This document shows positions 62,675 to 64,000 of a DNA stretch of 64,000 nucleotides, one piece after another; within the stretch, counting starts at the first letter, position 1; every line of letters begins with the position of its first letter. The position numbers were made by a program, and so were the translations under genes. Source of the stretch: Verrucomicrobiota bacterium (GTDB lineage: Bacteria; Verrucomicrobiota; Kiritimatiellia; CAJWTS01); NCBI GenBank assembly GCA_027623315.1, contig JAQBYD010000001.1, positions 1 to 64,000 on the forward strand. The letters are read 5' to 3'. The notes under the pieces were generated by a model. The model worked only from the letters and a program-made list of their open reading frames with translations. It had not been told where the DNA came from and made no database searches.

Positions 62675-63655
62675 CTAGGCTAGGAGGCGGGCGGCGTCCC
62701 GGGCGAAGTAGGTCAGGATCATGTCTGCGCCGGCGCGCTTGATCGACAGCAACATCTCCATCATGCCTTCCTCGCGGTCGAGCCAGCCCCTATCGGCGGC
62801 GGCCATAAGCATGCTGTACTCGCCGGATACGTTGTAGGCGGCGATGGGCACATCGAACTCACTGCTGGCGGCCGCGATGACGTCCAGGTAGAGCAGGGCG
62901 GGTTTGACCATCACCACATCAGCGCCCTCGTCGATATCGAGCTGAATTTCCCGCAGCGCTTCGCGGAGGTTGGCCGGGTCCATCTGGTAGGTCTTCTTGT
63001 CGCCTTCCTTGGGCGTCGACTTCAGGGCGTCCCGGAACGGTCCGTAGAATGTCGACGCATACTTGGCGGAGTAGGCCAGGATGGCGACCTCGGGGAATCC
63101 CGCGGCGTCGAGCGCGTCGCGGATGGCACCGACGCGCCCGTCCATCATGTCGGATGGGGCCACCCAGTCAACACCGGCTTCGGCGTGCGAGAGGGCCATG
63201 CGGCACAAGACCTCGACCGATTCGTCGTTGGCCACTTCACCATCGATGACGAGGCCGTCGTGCCCATGCGTCGAATACGGGTCCAGCGCTACGTCCGTCT
63301 GCACGCACAGTTCCGGACATTCTGTCTTTAGTGCCCGTACGGCACGCTGCACCAGTCCGTCCGGATTGTAGGCCGCGGCCGCGTCATCGCTCTTGGTATC
63401 ACAATACCCGAACAGGTTGACCGCCGGGATGCCGAGATCGAGAAGTTCGTGTCCCTCTTTGACAAGCTCGTCGATCGAGACTCTGAACTGGCCGGGCAGC
63501 GCATCGATCGGCTCGCGTACGCCATCGCCACCGACGACAAAGACCGGATAGATGAAATCGCCGGGCTGCAGGGCGGTTTCGCGCACAAGCTTACGGACGG
63601 CTTCGGTTCGCCGAAGCCGTCGTGGGCGATGCGTGATGTCCAGGCGGGCTGACAT
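62675..63655 (-). CDS. hemB: Delta-aminolevulinic acid dehydratase (porphobilinogen synthase)
   Basis: A 326-aa enzyme of haem biosynthesis that joins two aminolevulinate molecules. Active-site lysines are in AYSAKYASTFYGPF and VMVKPALLYLD. The metal-site loop is DVALDPYSTHGHDG, with Asp in place of the Cys residues of zinc-type enzymes, so a Mg-type enzyme is expected. The start MSARLDITHRP at 63655 gives the normal family length; the frame is open upstream but without similarity. It is followed by the feoAB promoter region, linking haem and iron supply. Confidence 0.95.
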   Translation of the reverse strand: MSARLDITHRPRRLRRTEAVRKLVRETALQPGDFIYPVFVVGGDGVREPIDALPGQFRVSIDELVKEGHELLDLGIPAVNLFGYCDTKSDDAAAAYNPDGLVQRAVRALKTECPELCVQTDVALDPYSTHGHDGLVIDGEVANDESVEVLCRMALSHAEAGVDWVAPSDMMDGRVGAIRDALDAAGFPEVAILAYSAKYASTFYGPFRDALKSTPKEGDKKTYQMDPANLREALREIQLDIDEGADVVMVKPALLYLDVIAAASSEFDVPIAAYNVSGEYSMLMAAADRGWLDREEGMMEMLLSIKRAGADMILTYFARDAARLLA

Positions 63656-63784
63656 GTCGGGGCTAGTTTCCGGTCTCCCACAGGCAACGTCAAGCGCCGA
63701 GGCGATCCAGGTGAAGATCGGAGCCGCCCGGATCACCAAATCAACCATTTGACGGGGTCGCAGGCTCCGCTAAGATGCCAGCGT

Positions 63785-64000
63785 ATGAAACGCGAGCCGA
63801 TCCGAGCCCTCATCGTGGCCTTGGCCTGCGCGATCGTCGCGAACGGAGCCGATGCCGCCGCAACGGTTTCCGCGGAAGCCAGGCAGACGGCGCATGCCGC
63901 AATCGAGCGAGGCCTGAATTGGCTGACCGAGCTCCAGCATGAGCGCGGGTCCTGGTCGAATCGAAAGCTGCCGGCACTGACCGCGCTGCCCATGATGGCC
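63785..64000 (+). CDS. Exported prenyltransferase/squalene-oxidase-repeat protein (partial)
   Basis: The first 72 codons, cut by the window edge. A signal peptide (MKREPIRALIVALACAIVANG, here given as 21 residues minus its last, ADA) is followed by the repeat signature of the prenyltransferase/squalene-cyclase fold (HAAIERGLNWLTELQHERGSW ... ALTALPMMA; the QxxxGSW-like turn is seen). Proteins of this type with signal peptides are usually of unknown function. Diverges from hemB. The class is judged from little sequence. Confidence 0.6.
   Translation, partial: MKREPIRALIVALACAIVANGADAAATVSAEARQTAHAAIERGLNWLTELQHERGSWSNRKLPALTALPMMA

Noticed and set aside
1-64000. CRISPR array
   Set aside because: No regularly spaced direct repeats and no cas genes are present; the repeats seen are palindromic and dispersed.

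Overview
The window is about 64 kb of GC-rich (roughly 60% G+C) bacterial chromosome from a Gram-negative organism: there are porins, lipoproteins, O-antigen/heptosyl-type transferases, an exosortase and periplasmic proteins. No rRNA or tRNA gene is visible. The zinc-finger/YfbK fusion, the exosortase K locus, many large lineage-specific envelope proteins and palindromes with GGAGGGCG/CGTCCCC or GGAGTGCGG arms resemble the PVC superphylum (Verrucomicrobiota, Kiritimatiellota, Lentisphaerota). That placement is an inference from gene style; no marker phylogeny was possible.

Layout. (1) 33-13511, minus: an ECF sigma factor, a zinc-finger anti-sigma/YfbK-type vWA fusion, a 2234-aa envelope protein, a fused cysteine-protease/metalloprotease, a glycine-zipper lipoprotein and a small exported protein. 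This looks like one envelope-sensing operon. A 172-bp palindromic element has inserted exactly at a stop/start junction in it. (2) 13881-15480, plus: a ParB-like/tyrosine-phosphatase fusion and an O-methyltransferase. (3) 15710-20316, minus: a ribose-type ABC importer with a vapBC pair lodged between the binding protein and ATPase genes, and dispersed palindromes. (4) 20385-22123, minus: a truncated AsmA/YdbH-like protein and a rhomboid protease. (5) 22305-43801, both strands: a large polysaccharide cluster (asparagine synthase, methyltransferase, flippase, two O-antigen-ligase-type proteins, many glycosyltransferases, epimerase, deacetylase, SGNH hydrolase). Two near-identical mini-ORFs lie upstream of two of its genes.

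(6) 43436-54164 is the most interesting block. A CreB/CreC two-component system (plus) diverges from a minus-strand operon encoding a periplasmic beta-rich protein, CreD, an exosortase K with its Cys-Arg-His triad, a 994-aa polytopic VIT/vWA-like protein with an exosortase-type C-terminal tail, and two VanZ-like proteins. The divergent promoter region carries TTCAC-N6-TTCAT-N6-TTCAC on the operon strand, matching the known CreB tag with perfect 11-bp periodicity. I read this as a single-substrate protein-sorting system under CreBC control.

(7) 54209-57736: housekeeping genes (pyrE, a HIT protein and a GT9; yidD; rpmG and rpmB; yfbR). (8) 57836-62561, minus: feoA, feoB, then an outer-membrane porin, an FMN-binding protein and a His-rich four-helix membrane protein with overlapping start/stop codons, a plausible flavin-based ferric-reduction/ferrous-uptake module. 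(9) 62675-64000: hemB (minus) and the start of a prenyltransferase-repeat exported protein (plus).
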